Shown here: piece by piece, positions 11,801 through 23,382 of the stretch
How positions within the stretch are numbered: the first letter of the stretch is position 1
How the letters are laid out: the number at the start of each line of letters is the position of its first letter
NCBI GenBank assembly: GCA_032358255.1
Contig: JAULBX010025718.1
Location: 124,001-188,000, forward strand
Reading direction: 5' to 3'
Length of the DNA: 64,000 nt
Source of the DNA: Heterotrichella gracilis
Taxonomy: Eukaryota; Sar; Xanthophyceae; Tribonematales; Xanthonemataceae
Notes under the pieces: generated by a model
Seen by the model: the letters and a program-made list of their open reading frames with translations, nothing else
The model's database searches: none
Told to the model about the DNA's origin: nothing
Translations under genes and position numbers: made by a program

Positions 11801-13011
11801 GTCTTCCACAAAACGTTGTTGTGTTCCACAAAACGTTGTTGTGTCCATGCAACTGGTTTTCATGCATGTGTGCCAACATCTGAAAACATTTTGTCCTGGC
11901 AAACATGAGGGGCCATTGCAAGCAATGCAATTGCGGCACCTGCCGCAATGTGCCGAACTATGCGTTTGTGCGCACTGTGTTCAGGCTGAACCAGATATGC
12001 AAACCTTCCTCTAGATGCTGTGTCGTGTAGATTCCCCCATCAAGTGCCCCTTTAAGCAGCCTCCAGGCCCATGCGGCGATGCATTGTGTCACATTACATA
12101 GAACGGTGCTGTTTGCCTCTCAGTATTAGTAAAAGCAACTCAGCTGCTCTTTTACCCTAAAACCAACACCTAGACCCCAACACTTACCTGGCAGTGGAAA
12201 GCGCTGCTTTGGGCCCCTCTACCGCAACCCACAGGGCGCCGTCCAGCACCCGGGAAGCCAGCAGCCTCGCACTGCGCACCACATCCCTCAGTCTCTTGGT
12301 GTTAATGTGCTCCCAGGCCACATGCCCCAGGCCCTGAGCGATGCCCACCACCACTCCAGCTGTGAAGAACATGACAAAGATGAGCCTGCATGAAGAAACA
12401 GTGGTCTTTACTCATCAAGCAGCAGTGGATCGATTTTGACCTATTGCGACTTACCACGGCGAAGAACATGACAAAGATGAGCCTGCTGCAGCATCAAATG
12501 GAACCATTTGGGAGAGGTTTATATTGGCCTGTACTTGGTAGCAATTTGTGCAAGACCGGCGTGCGTGGCCTCAGGCAATACCTTGGTAGCACATCACAGT
12601 ATTGGTGTTTGGTAGGGTAGAGGGGGCAAAGGGGGTAGGTAAGCCTAGGGCCACGTGGGCTGACCTACTCCAGCAGGACCTCAAGTCGCGTGGGATCAAT
12701 AGATAGTTCAAACAGTGCCAGGAAAGAGCTGCGTGGCGCCGCATGTGCAAGACTGACTGCTAATCTGGCTATTTTGCTGGAATGCATGTAGCTAACTAAC
12801 TAACTAACATCACAGTATTCCAATTTGGCAATTTGGCAGAAAATAAAATACACAGGGGTAAAATACAGTAATACGATAAAGGGAACTATTTCCACCTGTC
12901 AATCAGGCTGGGTCCTGCCGCGGTCGCGCCATGTGAAGCGCTGAAGTCTGTGAACCTGCTCCAGGCTGAGGCGCCCTGTGCAACGCCAGCCCTGCCAACG
13001 GCGGGTTCCAT
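8840..13011 (-). CDS. Predicted two-transmembrane-segment protein, unknown family
   Basis: Phase-consistent exons are 13011-12896, 12385-12188, 11766-11602, 9549-9333 and 9025-8840. The start is the ATG at 13011 (MEPAVGRAG). Exon 2 opens with a hydrophobic segment (LIFVMFFTAGVVVGIAQGLG); exon 3 holds a second long one (LWVTANLLVAAQLIYLFYVW). Between them is a basic, amphipathic stretch (HINTKRLRDVVRSARLLASR). The tail is Pro/Ala-rich and disordered. I do not recognise the family; a membrane protein with a cytosolic disordered tail is an inference. The intron between exons 3 and 4 is about 2 kb and filled with foldback-like repeats. The last exon either stops at 8840 or splices on to the exon at 7829, making one larger gene. 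Confidence 0.5.
10085..10275. repeat. Foldback-type inverted repeat with tandem-repeat arms
   Basis: The left arm is a run of CCACTG/CCACCG hexamers (10088-10156), the right arm the complementary GGTGGCAGTGGC type (10225-10272). The inner 21 bases of each arm (10170-10190 and 10204-10224) pair with one mismatch around a 13-base loop. It lies in an intron of the minus-strand membrane-protein gene. Confidence 0.8.
10503..10665. repeat. Imperfect inverted repeat
   Basis: Blocks GCAGAGCTTGGA, TTCATCGGATA and CAGCTGTTTGTC on the left recur as complements in mirrored order (GACAAACAGC, TATCCGATGAA, TCCAAGCTCTG) on the right. Flanks at 10325-10375 and 10720-10765 also match in inverted orientation, suggesting a larger nested foldback element. 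Confidence 0.65.
10990..11200. repeat. Second foldback-type inverted repeat
   Basis: A CCACTG-type run and ATGTAACGCTTGTC on the left pair with GACGCGGC and a GGCGGTGGCAGTGGC run on the right. It has the same organisation as the element at 10085. A further solo arm-like piece (AAGCGTTACATG) lies at 11302-11325. Confidence 0.65.
11521..11845. repeat. Two short tandem duplications
   Basis: A unit of about 42 bases beginning TAGAGAAGTAATACATG is repeated twice at 11523-11593. A 20-base unit (CCACAAAACGTTGTTGTGT) is repeated twice at 11804-11842. Neither changes an exon. Confidence 0.85.
12363..12487. repeat. Duplicated exon 2 start of membrane-protein gene
   Basis: The acceptor and first 22 bases of the exon starting at 12385 are repeated at about 12455-12487. 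The copy is followed by a GTAAGT donor, so it looks like a mini-exon of 28 bases. Including it would break the reading frame, so it is treated as intronic. Confidence 0.7.
12688..12808 (+). repeat. Dispersed repeat family, copy 1
   Basis: An element of about 115 bases starting near GTGGGATCAAT, containing GTTCAAACAGTGCCAGGAAA and ending in a TAAC microsatellite. Related copies lie at 41565-41674 (same orientation) and 40488-40610 (inverted). It lies in the first intron of the membrane-protein gene. The GGTTCAAAC string in other copies resembles a tRNA B-box, so a SINE origin is possible but unproven. Confidence 0.75.
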
Positions 13012-15414
13012 TGCTGCGTCATTGACAGCGCCTGCTGGGAACCTGCGCCCACCATCGGGCAGGGGAGGAGGGCTGCCAGCCACTTGGTTCACCTGCACGT
13101 GGAAACGCTGGTCAGGGTCATGGGGTGCACATGTGTGGCGACTCTTCAACCACTGACAGTGAATGTGAGCCAGGCCACATTCACTGTCTCAAGACTGGTG
13201 CGGTGATCTGGCCGGGCTAGCTGGATGCATGGTGAGCCGAGTGCACATATTTGGGGGCTCTGACCACCAAAGAACAGGCCACACAATGTGACAGTGATGG
13301 TGGCCAAATTATGGTCACACCACCCATAAATGACATGGGATGTACTGCATGCACCAGCGTGGGCGAAGCAGCGCACACTCATAGAGCGCAGACAACCACA
13401 TGCACCTGCCACATACACCTCTGGCAGGGCCATCCTGGTGTGCGTAGCGTGGCACGCATGCGCAGTGTACCTGGGTCGGACTCAGTCACACTGTGCATGC
13501 ACGACACACTGAGGAGTCTCCACTACAAGGAGGGCCCTGTTGGTAGTGCATGCAGTAGGTACACGACATTATCCAATACGCATGCTGATCCACAGCATTG
13601 GCTGCGGCCTAACATGGCGCATGGCACACCTGTGCTGGATGAGCACGCCACCAGCATGATAAAGTGCAGTTACTCAAGTGCACATGGATGTTCAACCATG
13701 TGCGCCAACCGAGTGGGCATGCACTGCATGTCATTGATAAAACGATATGATTGTGCAAATGCTTGCCTGCAAAGCCACAGAGGCATATCTTAGGTCACCA
13801 ACTGCATGTATGCGCAGCTCTCCAAGATTCTGGACTGTCGGATCAATTCCAAAATATGAAATGCGTTCATCGCAAGCCTGGCAAACCCTAATGGGCCTGT
13901 TAAAATATGCAATGGTCATGTGATGGCTGACCACCGTAGTAGCAAATATCACATGATTTGCTACCATCATGAGATGCCAAGCTTTTAGTTAAGAGATTTG
14001 CGGCAGGCCTGCGGCAGGGTAGCTTTGCACGGGTAGCTGCTACTGGGCAAGGACCCCTCCATGCCATCCCAAGGGCATATCCATGGCATAACAGTGGTCT
14101 AACAACTGCTTGCCAGGCCCAGGTGACCAAATTACATGCCTGACAGGCACAGTGTGCAGAGCTGGCCCATATGCCACTGTGGCATTTGTGGCAGACCACC
14201 ACAAATTGTGCAAAGCTTCACACTGGTCTGATGGCATGATCATGCTGCAGTGCACAGAGCTGCTCACCGGTGGCCCAGAGTGGTGCAGGATGGGGTCTGG
14301 TGGTGGGTTGCCAGCTTGGGCTCCAGTGACTGGATTTTGAGCGCTTGTCATAATTCCAACTTGAAGTGAAGGCTTGCACTGCTGCAGCAGGCTACCAGAG
14401 CTCAGCTCAGTGATGAGTTCGATGGAGTTTAGCTGAGGCTATGCCACCAGTGGAGGGATGGGCTCCCCACTATCGTAGATAGGATGGACTGGACTGCCTT
14501 CAAGCGCCACTGCTCAGCTGATAATATTGAACTGTGAAACGCTCAGTGACACTCTGAGTAAGCTGGTTCCTGGTGGCTCCGGAGCCAGCAAGTAGCAATC
14601 AACGCACAGGGCTGAAAGGTTTCGAGGCACTTTGGATCAGGCAGCTCAGCAAGGCTCAGTACGTCGAGGTTTACCCCGTCCCTCAAGGAACTTGGAGCCG
14701 TTCACAGTCTTGTACTACAGCAATGCACCCCAAATACTTGCGTAAAAAGTGGGTAGCCCTCGAAGCACGTCCTTGGAACACTACTATGCCCTGTGCACAC
14801 ACGCGGTCACTTGTGTATCGCCCACACCACCCACTCCAAGCTTTCTGGCTCGGTTATGGAAGCCCTCGAAAAAAGTGGGACATGGAAGCTGCAATCCAGC
14901 TGCATGCAACTCGCTTAAAATTTGGGACGGGAAAAAAAGTCAGGAAACCCAAAGGGATGCATGTGGCAGCCCAAAATGGTACCAGCCCAAAAGGCATAGC
15001 CAAAAAAGGTTCGAGCTGTTCTGAAGGGTCCTGTGGGTTCAAAAATTGGGAAGGGATGGCTGGAGAAACAACGAAACTTCTGAGCGGGGGATCGCAGCCT
15101 GCCTCAATCAGTGTGCGCAATACAAGGATTATCCCTCCTTTGAGAGCAAGCTGTAGCGGGTAATAGACTGGATGTCAATAGACCATGGGGATCAAGGGTG
15201 GCCACACTCCCACCTGGCAGGCCCACGGGTGCAAGTACAAGAAACAATTGAAAACACACCTGCTCTTTGCAGTTCAAATGCAGTCCAAAGAATTGCAAAT
15301 GATTCCAACCATCTATGGCCTACTTTCAATGGTGAATACTAGGTATTATACATGTAGGGACAATCTCTACCCCCGTATTCCCAGCCCCCCTCATGAGATC
15401 CCCAGGCCCTGTAC
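13012..15414. other. No convincing gene
   Basis: This interval lies between the 5' end of the membrane-protein gene and the 3' end of the MFS transporter gene, both on the minus strand. Open frames are present on both strands but none shows a domain or a chain of phase-matched exons. It is rich in TGCA/CATG words, as is most non-coding DNA in the window. Confidence 0.5.
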
Positions 15415-18400
15415 TCAGTGCTTTGTTGAAACCTCCTCAATATTGAACCCCAGAAAGAGAGGGGACCTATACAACGTGGCTGTTCCGATACAGATCATCG
15501 AGACAACCCCAAACGCAAGGAACTGGTGGCCTGCTACGCTGATGCCGAGAGAAATTGACCACAGGAATCCTGCCATCGCAGGTGCTATGGTGCTCATCAA
15601 CGACTGCAGTGTCTGCGCAGCCCCATTGACCAACGCCACCTGCAGCGTGCATTCCCATGCGTTACATGCTTGGCATAACCTCCAAAGTGAGCCGACTGCT
15701 AATCTTAATGTATCTCGACAATAACTCAATCTCCAATCATGCGTGGCCAGGAACATGCTGAAATAAAAGCAATGCGCCACACATCCAAGGCCACCAGCGC
15801 ACGCGTAACTCATGCAGCAAAACCATGCACCATGCGTACCAACATGGACGAGCCCAGCAATCAGCAAAATATGGCAGATGCATTGCAAGTGCAAAAACGT
15901 CAACAGCCGAATTAACCCATACCCATACCTGCCCAACAGCTGGCGTTGTCACATTGCACAGCACCATGGCTGGAACAAATGCGTTGACATCTGCCAGCCC
16001 CCTCAGCATCACAGCCAGATAGAACAGGGCCATTGCCAGCGGAGGCGAGGGCAGCACCACCAGGGTCGCCACAGGGATCAGGATTGCTGCCGGCACCATG
16101 CACCACAGCCCATATCGGCAGGCTGCAAGCATAAACAGGAGTGTAACGCGTTGAGGGCATGCTCCACATTGCACCAATTGATGAACATGTTGGTCAAACA
16201 AACAAATTGCATGCTGATGAATCGCCAATGCCAACAGGATTGCTGCCGGCACCATGCACCACAGCCCATACCGGCAAGCTGCAAGCATATTAATAAACAG
16301 GGGTGTTACAGGTTGAACTGGTGCACCATATTGAACCAGTTGGTAAAAAAACATACACGCTGGCAAAACAAAGGTTTGCAGTCGTGAGTGCACACGACTT
16401 GCCAATGCCAACAGGTTCCAAATTACCTGGCAAAGTCCCCACGAGCTTTTGGAACCGGGGGAAGCCAAACACTGCATACACCATCAGCACCAAGCCACAC
16501 AAGCTGAGTGGGAGACCGATCTGGCTGGTTGAGTACCCCATGCCGCCCTCAGCCACAGACGTGGATCCACACAGAGGCGTGAGCTCCTCAACGAGTGTGA
16601 ACAGGAAGGCTATGGAAGCGTAACCAATGACGCTCATCCTGCACAGACACATATGCAGGGGTGACACTCGAGTACCAGCCACAGGTGAGTGTGACACGAA
16701 AAGTACGTGGGGTGGAAGATACAATGAGCTTGGAGAACATTCGCATACCAGCAATAGGTGAGCGTGAGACGAAAAGTATGTGGGTGAAAGTTCTGCAAAG
16801 TGGATTGACCGAGATGAAAAGCATGCAACACACCTGCAGGCTGGGAAATGGTACCATGGTGCAATTCCCTGAGCTTCTGTATCAATTGTGGCTGTGCCAT
16901 TGGGCTGCTGAGGGTCTTCAGTCTTGCTGACTGGCTGGGCTGTAGCTGCTAAATGCTCGAATGATTCAGCGGAGTCGTCCAATCCAAGGGCCAAACTGCT
17001 TTCCCCATCAAAATTTAAGTTCATCCGTTGTTTCTTCTCTACACTGGACATATTATTGGCGCTTGTTGACACTGGAAGCTCCAATGGGGTCCCATCATCA
17101 AATCCTGCAGGCAGATGGTTAGCATCAGATGCGCACACTGGCAGATGCATTGACTGTCCCAGCAAATAGCAAGCATGTAAGTAAGGATGCCCAGGCTGAC
17201 ACGTTGCATGCAATTTCCCGCACAGAGGCACAATATGCAACCATGTACAATACATGCCGCCCCCAAAATGGAAATGGAAACCCAGCCTGAGAAATTCCCA
17301 CCTGAAGCACGATTGGCTAGCTCAATGTCTGCATCATCGGTTTGCACTGCCTCATAATCCACATTGCCTGTAGATTCGCCAGCATGGCAGCCCTTTGTCT
17401 CCTCCAACACCACTATGCTCATCAGCGCCGCAAATGCAGAAACAATGCCTGTCACAAGGCACGGCAGCAAGTATGGCCTGCGAAACCTCGCATCCACGTG
17501 AGCCTCAAGCAAGCACACTGTTTAGGGTTTAGGGTTGAGGGTTGAGGGAACAATTGTTGCCAGCCAGACAGGATCTGCCTAGAGGCTGCTCTGTTTCCCA
17601 ACCAACAGCACAGCAGGCATGCAATCCTGTACATTGTGGCAAATGCTCTCAAAACCCTAAACCCTTTACTTAAACCCTAAATAGCACATCAGGCCAAGCT
17701 CACCTTGTGGCAAAGAGCTCCCCCTCACTGCACATGGGGAAGTGTGGTCCATACGTTAAGCAAGGCCGGGCCAGTAGGCCTCCAATAGCAGGACCGATTG
17801 TGGTGCCCACACCTGCAGTACCCACATGAATACGATTAGTGAAGTCACATGCAGTATCCAACATGCAGAACTGCAATCTTTTATAAATTACATAATGCCG
17901 CAAAAATGCAGCGTGGTATGCACTTGCACACAGCTACGGTGCGTACCCCATCCAAACCCCAGGACCCCCATCATCTCCCCCTGCTCCAGGGAGTTGCACT
18001 TCTCCCCAATCATGGTCTTGATTGCCCTGCAACATATGCAAACATTGCAGGTGTGAAACCATCAAATAGCCATGCAATATTGGTCTGGCGTGTAAGCAGT
18101 AGCTACAGTGAATGCCCATGTGCACAGCTACAAGCGGGAATCCCCTTGACGCCAGGCTGGCAAAGAATCAGCCACGCCAAGTACCACGTACCCAGATATT
18201 CCGTTAAACAGCCCGCCAAGGAACCGTGCAACGGCAGCCGCTAGGTAGCTATTGCTGTATCCAAATGCACAGATGGTCAGGGCGCCCGACACATGGCCCA
18301 AAATGACCACCGGCTGCGCAGCATAAGCAGAGGGTCAACATTGGAAACAAGCAGTGCAACAAGCAGCCTCCATTTTGGGTTCCTATACAGCAGCCACGAT

Positions 18401-19117
18401 ATTGTAATGCTGTATCGGGACAACGCAGATATGGGTGGTTATCGATTCAGCTGGTTCGTACCTTTCGACCCGTCCACTCGCTGAGGTGACCCAGGGGATA
18501 CGACACGAGGAACTGTGCTCCAGAAAAGATGGCGGCCTGCACATATATTGCAGTGGTTATGGAGACAGTACCAGCCATTGGAGGCACATGGTTGTCCATG
18601 CAGGGTGGTGAACCAGCAGCAGCACTAGGCGATTGCTTCACCCACCAGTATGCCAGTCATCCTGCTGATGTGCTGCTCGTCCGCGGTTTCTTTGAGGAAG
18701 TCCCGGACCATGAACACTGCTATGGTGTACGGAATGGTGACGTGCACCCCCAGCGTCAGCTCTGCAAGCCTGCAGGCAAGCAAAGGGTGGGTGCTGATAC
18801 AGGCAGGAGGGCCGACATGGTGAAGGAGGATCACTGGTGGCTTGGCTCAGAGCATGGCAGGCACCAAGTATGTCCACTAGAAGAAGATTATGTACAAGAA
18901 CAGGGTGTCCACTATAATACAACGTGGTCCATGGTTGATTCCAAGGTTGAAGTCACCATGCACAATGCAATCCATGCATGTAGTGGGAATGCATGTGGTG
19001 GGGGCTGCAGGTGGCACTTTCCCGTGGTTGGCACCGCGCCTACATATGCAGTCCCGACTAGAAAGCCTACCATATCACAAACACTTGTCCCCGGGTGAAT
19101 GGTCGGCGTTTAGCCAT
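15415..19117 (-). CDS. Major facilitator superfamily transporter, ZIF/MFS multidrug type
   Basis: Eleven exons join without phase conflict: 19117-19071, 18769-18646, 18536-18462, 18313-18192, 18026-17947, 17812-17704, 17486-17302, 17104-16834, 16638-16427, 16122-15929 and 15639-15415; 547 residues. MFS hallmarks are visible: the loop 2-3 motif (GHLSEWTGRKP), the helix 4 region (RFLGGLFNGISG) and the helix 5 motif (GVGTTIGPAIGGLLARP). The order fits plant ZINC INDUCED FACILITATOR-like proteins. About twelve membrane helices are expected, with an acidic cytosolic loop encoded by exons 7-8. Related proteins act as vacuolar or plasma-membrane proton antiporters; the substrate here is unknown. The gene is divergent from the F-box gene at 19547, with 430 bp between starts. 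The exon 10 boundary is duplicated upstream, giving a second possible acceptor. Confidence 0.88.
16078..16415. repeat. Duplicated intron-exon boundary of MFS exon 10
   Basis: A unit of about 160 bases covering the end of intron 9 and the first 44 bases of exon 10 (16078-16234) is repeated at 16235-16410. Both copies keep a CAG acceptor (exon starts 16122 and 16278). Only 16122 leads into the rest of the exon without loss of the transporter sequence. Confidence 0.8.
17521..17690. repeat. Telomere-like repeats in MFS intron 6
   Basis: TTTAGGG-like units lie at 17521-17548, next to the 3' end of the intron, and CCCTAAA units at 17653-17682, near its 5' end. The two ends are in opposite orientation, a useful contrast to the single-orientation stretches elsewhere. 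Confidence 0.8.
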
Positions 19118-19546
19118 CGCTGCCCGCCCGTTCAAAGTCCCAGGCCACCAGCATGGGCCCTCACATATATATGGACAGGCTGCAACCACCAGTTGAAAGG
19201 CGAGGCGGCCAAAGCAGCAGGTTGCAAATAAGCGCAGCCCTTGCACAACCCCGCACAACCCACGAAGCCTCGTCTTGGGCTGCTCTTTTAAAGCAACCAC
19301 TACATGTACGTAAACCAGGAGGGCTGTCGAGTGGTGGTTTTAAACACCTGTTCAAAATCTCTTAGAGCAACGTGTAGACGGGATAATCAACAGTGGCGAC
19401 GTTCACTCTTGTTCAGAACACCGCGATGTTGGGTGCCTATTGCACGCATAGCGCAGCCTTTGCGCACAACAGCTAATGCAACGTATGCATGCATGCATAA
19501 TGCGAACGTATGCATGCAAGTGCTGCCACACTGCCACACGGCCTCC

Positions 19547-21731
19547 ATGGAGGCGCCAGTGCACTCGGAGGGAGAAGGGGGCGAAACGTGGGGTAATCTG
19601 CAAGACCTCCTCCCTAGGGTGTTTGCGGAGCTGGGTTGGGAACTGAAGGATGTACGTTTGGTATGCAAGCGTTGGCGACACTGCACCAATGGAGGTAAGC
19701 TGAGCCAGGCCTCCCTTCGCTGCACGCACCCTCCCCTACTCAATCACATGCAAACCGGCAAGAAAGCCAAATCAGCAACCAATCTCGCACAAGCTTGCGC
19801 CACCCAGCCCTGTCCTGACATTGCTTGTACTTTGCCCGGTCTGTACATTTCTCGCCTGCACCCTTCCCCTGCGATGGTTTGGAGTGTAGCACGCCTCTGA
19901 TGTATGTCTTTCTTTGGTTTTGAGCAGGCTTGGAGGTTCTCAAACCGTCGGCGATGAGTCCCTGCATCGCAACCACCTTCCCCCACATAAAAAGCGTCCA
20001 CCTGCAAGAGTTGCCCGGAAGCCAACTCACCACAAAATCTCACACTGTTGACTATACACCGCAACTTCGCTACCCGCGATCAGCCGGCCCTTTTCGAAAG
20101 CCTGCAGCCTGCAGCCACTGGCATGCATGGTCCACCTTCAGACCCTCAGCATCATCGACGTGAGGCTGGAAGCACCTTCACTGGACTTTGTGTCACGGCT
20201 CAGCAGCTTGCGCCACCTGGCACTGATGAACAACCAGCAGGTGACCACGATGCCTTCCTCTTGATAAACCCGCTGGTCCCCGCCAGGGTCCCCGCCAACG
20301 TTTTGCTGGTTGGTGCATGCTGCCTGTCCGTAACCCTAAACCCTAAGCTCGAATCAGTCTCGCCAAAGTTGCTGGGTGCTGCAGCCCGCCTTGTCTGTGG
20401 GGCGTCTTTTCAATGTTTCTTTTGACTCTCCTTCTCTAATTAACACGCCTGTCCAAGGACAGGGCGCTGCGGCTTGCATAGCTCCCGTATTGTTACGTGA
20501 TTCCTTTCTTGTCCTTTGACACCCTGCAGGAGCTGCAGCCCGGTGGAGCCTCTGCACTGACTCGCCTCCCTTACCTCACCTCCCTCAGCCTGAGCATCAG
20601 CAGCCTGGGCGACGACCACCTGTCCAGCCTACGCACATGCACGGGGCTCCGCTCCTTGGAACTCGCCAGCACCATCCTGCGGGGGCACGGCCTGGCGCAG
20701 CTGCCCCCCATGCCCGTCCTCTTCCACCTCTATCTGGCAGGCGTGGTGGAAATGGATAACGTGCACTGGCTCACGCCGGAACGCTTCCCCCGCCTCGACC
20801 ACTACTTGGCGCTGGCCGCCATCCCAGCGGTGTGCGAGGGCCTGCGCCAGGCTGCGGGCCTCTTGAGCAGGTTGGCAAGGCTTGAGCTGGGAGCTGTTCG
20901 TGGGTGGAGCCTTGTGGACGACGTGGTTGTGCTTCTGTCCAGCTGGACGCGGCTCACCAGCCTGGACATGAGAGACTGCGAGGCCGTGACCGACGCAGGC
21001 AAGGATTGCATAGAATGATTGCATCGAGCAGGTTTTAGACTGTATACAATATTTGCCGAATATCTACCAAAGAATATATATAATTTATGCGGTTTTATGC
21101 ATATTAAGTAAATCTTACATACGTACATATTATTCTATTCGTTTGCTTAGAATGCATAGCACCAAGCCTGCATTTGTTTCCGCCCTTTGTGCCCCCACGC
21201 ACAGTGCGCTTGCCCCCTGCACCTGAGTCCCCCTGCTCGTCTGCAAGTAACCCCAAACCCTAAGCCCTACACCCTGCAGGCTTGGGTCAGCTTTCGCGCC
21301 TGCAAGGTCTCCAGGAGCTGACAGCGCTAAACTGCCCCGACATGGGGGGGGACGGGGGGGTTGCCATCGCCAGCCTGTCCAAGCTGACCAGCCTGCGGCT
21401 GTGCATGGGTGGGATAGCGGATTCGGCACTGCTTCAGCCACTGCTACTGATGACCAGGCTGAAGAAGGTTCACCTAGCCAGCTTCAAACTGGATCAGCCC
21501 TTCACTGACGCGCTGAGTGGGCTCACCAGTCTGACGGCCCTCACTATAAACCATGTCGACTTTGGCGGGACCAGTGTGATGCGTGGCATGGGTGGGCTGC
21601 GCAGGCTGTGCAAGCTGCATGTGGGGTACTGGTGTGACGACCTGCGGTCAAGCGTGACGGCGCTCGTTGAGGCCCGGCGGCAGGAGCCTGACAGCACGCC
21701 GCTGGCTGTGAGCTTTCAGATGGGCGGCTAG
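19547..21731 (+). CDS. F-box/leucine-rich-repeat protein
   Basis: The ATG is at 19547. Exon 1 (19547-19694) encodes an F-box-like segment (LQDLLPRVFAELGW, VRLVCKRWRHC). Exon 2 starts at 19928. An LRR exon ends at 20240, followed by 20530-20998 and 21280-21731. Leucine-rich repeats run through the last three exons (LTSLDMRDCEAVTDAGLGQL spans the final intron). The family usually acts as the substrate receptor of an SCF ubiquitin ligase. The last intron begins with GC, not GT (20999), and ends in CAG. Between about 20045 and 20110 the frame changes: either a 60-bp intron with a poor donor (GTTGAC) or a frameshift. The gene starts 430 bp from the divergent MFS gene. Telomere-like CCCTAAA units sit in the last two introns (20330 and 21255). 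Confidence 0.75.
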
Positions 21732-23382
21732 GCCTGAAACCTGTGGGCGCGAGTTGCCCTGGCTTGCCACAAACAAGGACCATTTTTCCTTAGTGTGCAC
21801 CCCCTTGTGGGCGCCAGCCGCCGCCCCACCCCCGCCTGCTGTTCAGCGTGTCTCAGTGAAATCCAGTTGTGTCCCCATTTTATTCATTTTTGCAGCAGAT
21901 TTTTTTGGCCTTTTGCGCTGTACATGGCTTTCCTCCTCGTTGTGCTGGATGGCGCACAGGCTCTGCGTGGCATGGGCTAGTGGGCTAGTGGGCGTGGCAT
22001 GGCATCTGGTGAGGGCCTTGAGGAGGCCTGACAGGGTTTAGGGTTTCACATTCACCTTTGTAAATTCATGCCCTAGTGTTGCTCTCCTCCTACACTTCAG
22101 CGCGGTATTGATATGTGTGATGGCGCAACAGCAGCTGTTGGTGGGTGCCCAGGCGGTTTGTGTTGTTGCACATAGCAGAGGGGTGCAAACCGGCAATTGA
22201 TCCTTTATGGAGGCCCCTGCCCACCCCATTACATCCTGTCTGCAAGGTGGCGCCCAAAACTGGCGTGGCAAAATTAATTTCCAAATTTTGTATTTGTTAA
22301 CAATTCTGAGAGAACAGGGGTTGACAGACCAGAGTGGATAAGGCTTTGCGCCTTGGTGTTGCTCTGCCCTACCCAGGTGGGTGTGGAGCTGTCTGTCACA
22401 GTCACCAAGGCAACTGGTGGGAGGTGCCTACAATTGCATGCCAATTTACTTGGTGCCACCTGTTGGGCCAACTGCTGGGCTTGAACTTTCACAAAGTCCA
22501 ACTTCAGCCTGGCAGCGCAAGTGCAAACCTCCCCAGTGCGACACAGGACCTTGAAGATCCTCCCCGAATGGCAATAATAGTTTACCTACCTTGCCAGCGT
22601 CGCTCTGTGCGTCATGCGGGCCTGCGGTCGGGCACTCGTGCTGAGCTGTCGAGCTGCAGCAGCACTCGGGAACGCTGCAAAGCCCAGGGGTCGTACCCCC
22701 TCTGCACGCTGCAAGCTGGCACATAAGCTCGCCCACAAACGTGTTTGGCCGTTGTGATCGCCTGTGTGGTTGCTCAAGCCACCATCACCCGCGTCGTCGC
22801 AACCGAGGCTGCCGCCAACCTTGCTTGCTGAGGGACTGCCATCTCGGCATGTCATCTTGAAGCGTTGCAGCACTTCACTCGCAGGCATAGCTCCAGCGTT
22901 TCAAGCCTTGCTCCATTGCAACTTGTAGTTGAAGCACCTCACGACAACGTTGTCGGAGCTGTGAAGCTGCAGTTCCAGTGTCTTACTAGGCTGTGATCTG
23001 CGGTCGGTTCCACTCGCCCGACCTCTCCGCCGCACGCAAAGGTAAACCAGCAGCTAGCGCCGGCACTTGCACTCTCCACCCTCAGCCTGTCCACATATCG
23101 GCACCACATATTGCGGGCACCTAGCTGCACGCTTGTAGTGCAAAGGGCATGGAGCGTACAAAGCAGCATTCTCGAGTGCACCAGGACATCCCACATGTGA
23201 GACTAGGACTTTGTGGCTGCCGTTCGCCACGCGGCACGCTGCAACGCTGCCCACCACACTTGCACGCCTAGTCTGTCTTCTCTACGACCAGCTGCCTTCT
23301 GTCTACGACGACGCCTGCCAGCATATTACCCCTCCCGCGGGCAATCGCCCACCAGCACTTGTGCCGTACAGGACATCCCACC
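21732..23382. other. Intergenic, no convincing gene
   Basis: The region between the F-box gene and the expansin-like gene. It contains one telomere-like unit near 22035 and no exon chain that I can support. The last few hundred bases probably hold the expansin promoter and leader. Confidence 0.5.

Noticed and set aside
14573-15163. Plus-strand frame of 196 codons
   Set aside because: No domain, atypical composition, no supporting splice sites or homologous feature.
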